Of a stretch of 6,209 nt of DNA, positions 5,916 to 6,209 are shown piece after piece (within the stretch, counting starts at the first letter, position 1; each line of letters opens with the position of its first letter). Source of the stretch: DASXRA01 sp036506155 (GTDB lineage: Bacteria; Actinomycetota; Actinomycetes; Mycobacteriales; Jatrophihabitantaceae); contig DASXSF010000127.1 of the NCBI GenBank assembly GCA_036506155.1, positions 1 to 6,209 on the forward strand, given 5' to 3'. A model generated the notes under the pieces. That model was not told the origin of the DNA and ran no database searches. It saw only the letters and a program-made list of their open reading frames with translations. The translations under genes and the position numbers were made by a program.

Positions 5916-6209
5916 ATGCATCGCCGACTAACCACGATCCTCCTCACCGCAACCGCTCTGGCTGTGGCAGCCTGGGCACCCACGGCGCGAAAGGTCCGCA
6001 GCCGGGCACGCCAGTGCCCGGCAGCGCGAGCATCAGCACGTCTGCGTCGCCAACGACATCCGCGCCGGCACCGCCGCCGACCACGTCCCCGGGCGCGAAC
6101 CCGTGCGCCACTGAAACCGCCTGGAGCACCGCTGTCCAGGACGGTGGCGCGGCCATGACCACCGCCCCGCTCTACCTGGTGCGCGTCGGCCAGCACGGCT
6201 GCTACGACC
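5916..6209 (+). CDS. AMIN-like domain lipoprotein, frameshifted at the lipobox, 3' end outside window
   Basis: The first 19 codons from ATG 5916 encode a typical signal peptide (MHRR, hydrophobic core LTTILLTATALAVAA). A lipobox Cys would be codon 20, but the sequence reads TGG and the frame then runs through Arg-rich nonsense to a stop at 6156-6158. Moving to the frame of codon 5975 gives a typical lipoprotein: GTHGAKGPQPGTPVPG, a Ser/Thr/Pro/Ala-rich linker to about 6090, then NPCATETAWSTAV and APLYLVRVGQHGCYD, open to the window end. The latter resembles the start of AMIN-like domains of actinobacterial lipoproteins, where xVRVGxHxCYDR is typical. Adding one base to make TGN-GGC at 5973-5977 (most simply TGC) restores both frame and lipobox. 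The downstream frame has no start codon of its own. The product would be anchored to the outer face of the membrane; its function is unknown. It is either a sequence error or a recent pseudogene. Confidence 0.72.

Overview
The window is high-GC DNA with strong G/C bias at third codon positions, GTG starts and purine-rich ribosome binding sites. It carries secreted lipoproteins with actinobacterial domains (DUF4232, an AMIN-like family), an actinobacterial-type radical SAM/MEMO pair, and a tRNA 3' half resembling actinobacterial initiator tRNA-fMet. It is most likely from an actinomycete (Actinomycetota); I cannot name the genus.

Layout, left to right. (1) 1-1276: the 3' end of a BNR/Asp-box beta-propeller protein, then, 31 bp later, an intact DUF4232 lipoprotein. 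Both look exported and are probably co-transcribed. (2) 1277-1578: intergenic, with one weak promoter candidate. (3) 1579-2397: a ParB-like protein with a DGQHR motif, of a type common in actinobacterial phages, plasmids and genomic islands. (4) 2665-4540: a translationally coupled pair from the AmmeMemoRadiSam system, the radical SAM enzyme AmrS and the MEMO1-like protein AmrB. AmrS is split near its N-terminus by an apparent one-base deletion. The third usual partner, AmrA (AMMECR1), is not in the window. (5) 4541-5170: no genes but dense structure: a 76-bp nested inverted repeat, a 9-bp-stem hairpin, tandem repeat clusters on both sides of a tRNA-fMet 3' half on the minus strand, and a tRNA-type terminator hairpin. 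This looks like the attachment region of a tyrosine-integrase element. (6) 5166-5897: gene-free and visibly less GC-rich. (7) 5916 to the window end: a lipoprotein with a strong ribosome binding site, whose frame breaks exactly at the lipobox cysteine; its C-terminal part is AMIN-like.

The most notable points are the attachment-site-like region with similar repeat families on both flanks of the tRNA half, and two clear single-base frameshifts (AmrS near 2763, lipoprotein near 5974). The tRNA half is also one C shorter than expected. Together these suggest either base-level sequence errors or local gene decay. AmrS and AmrB probably act together in the cytoplasm. The two lipoproteins and the beta-propeller protein would act outside the membrane. 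I see no evidence linking these groups functionally.
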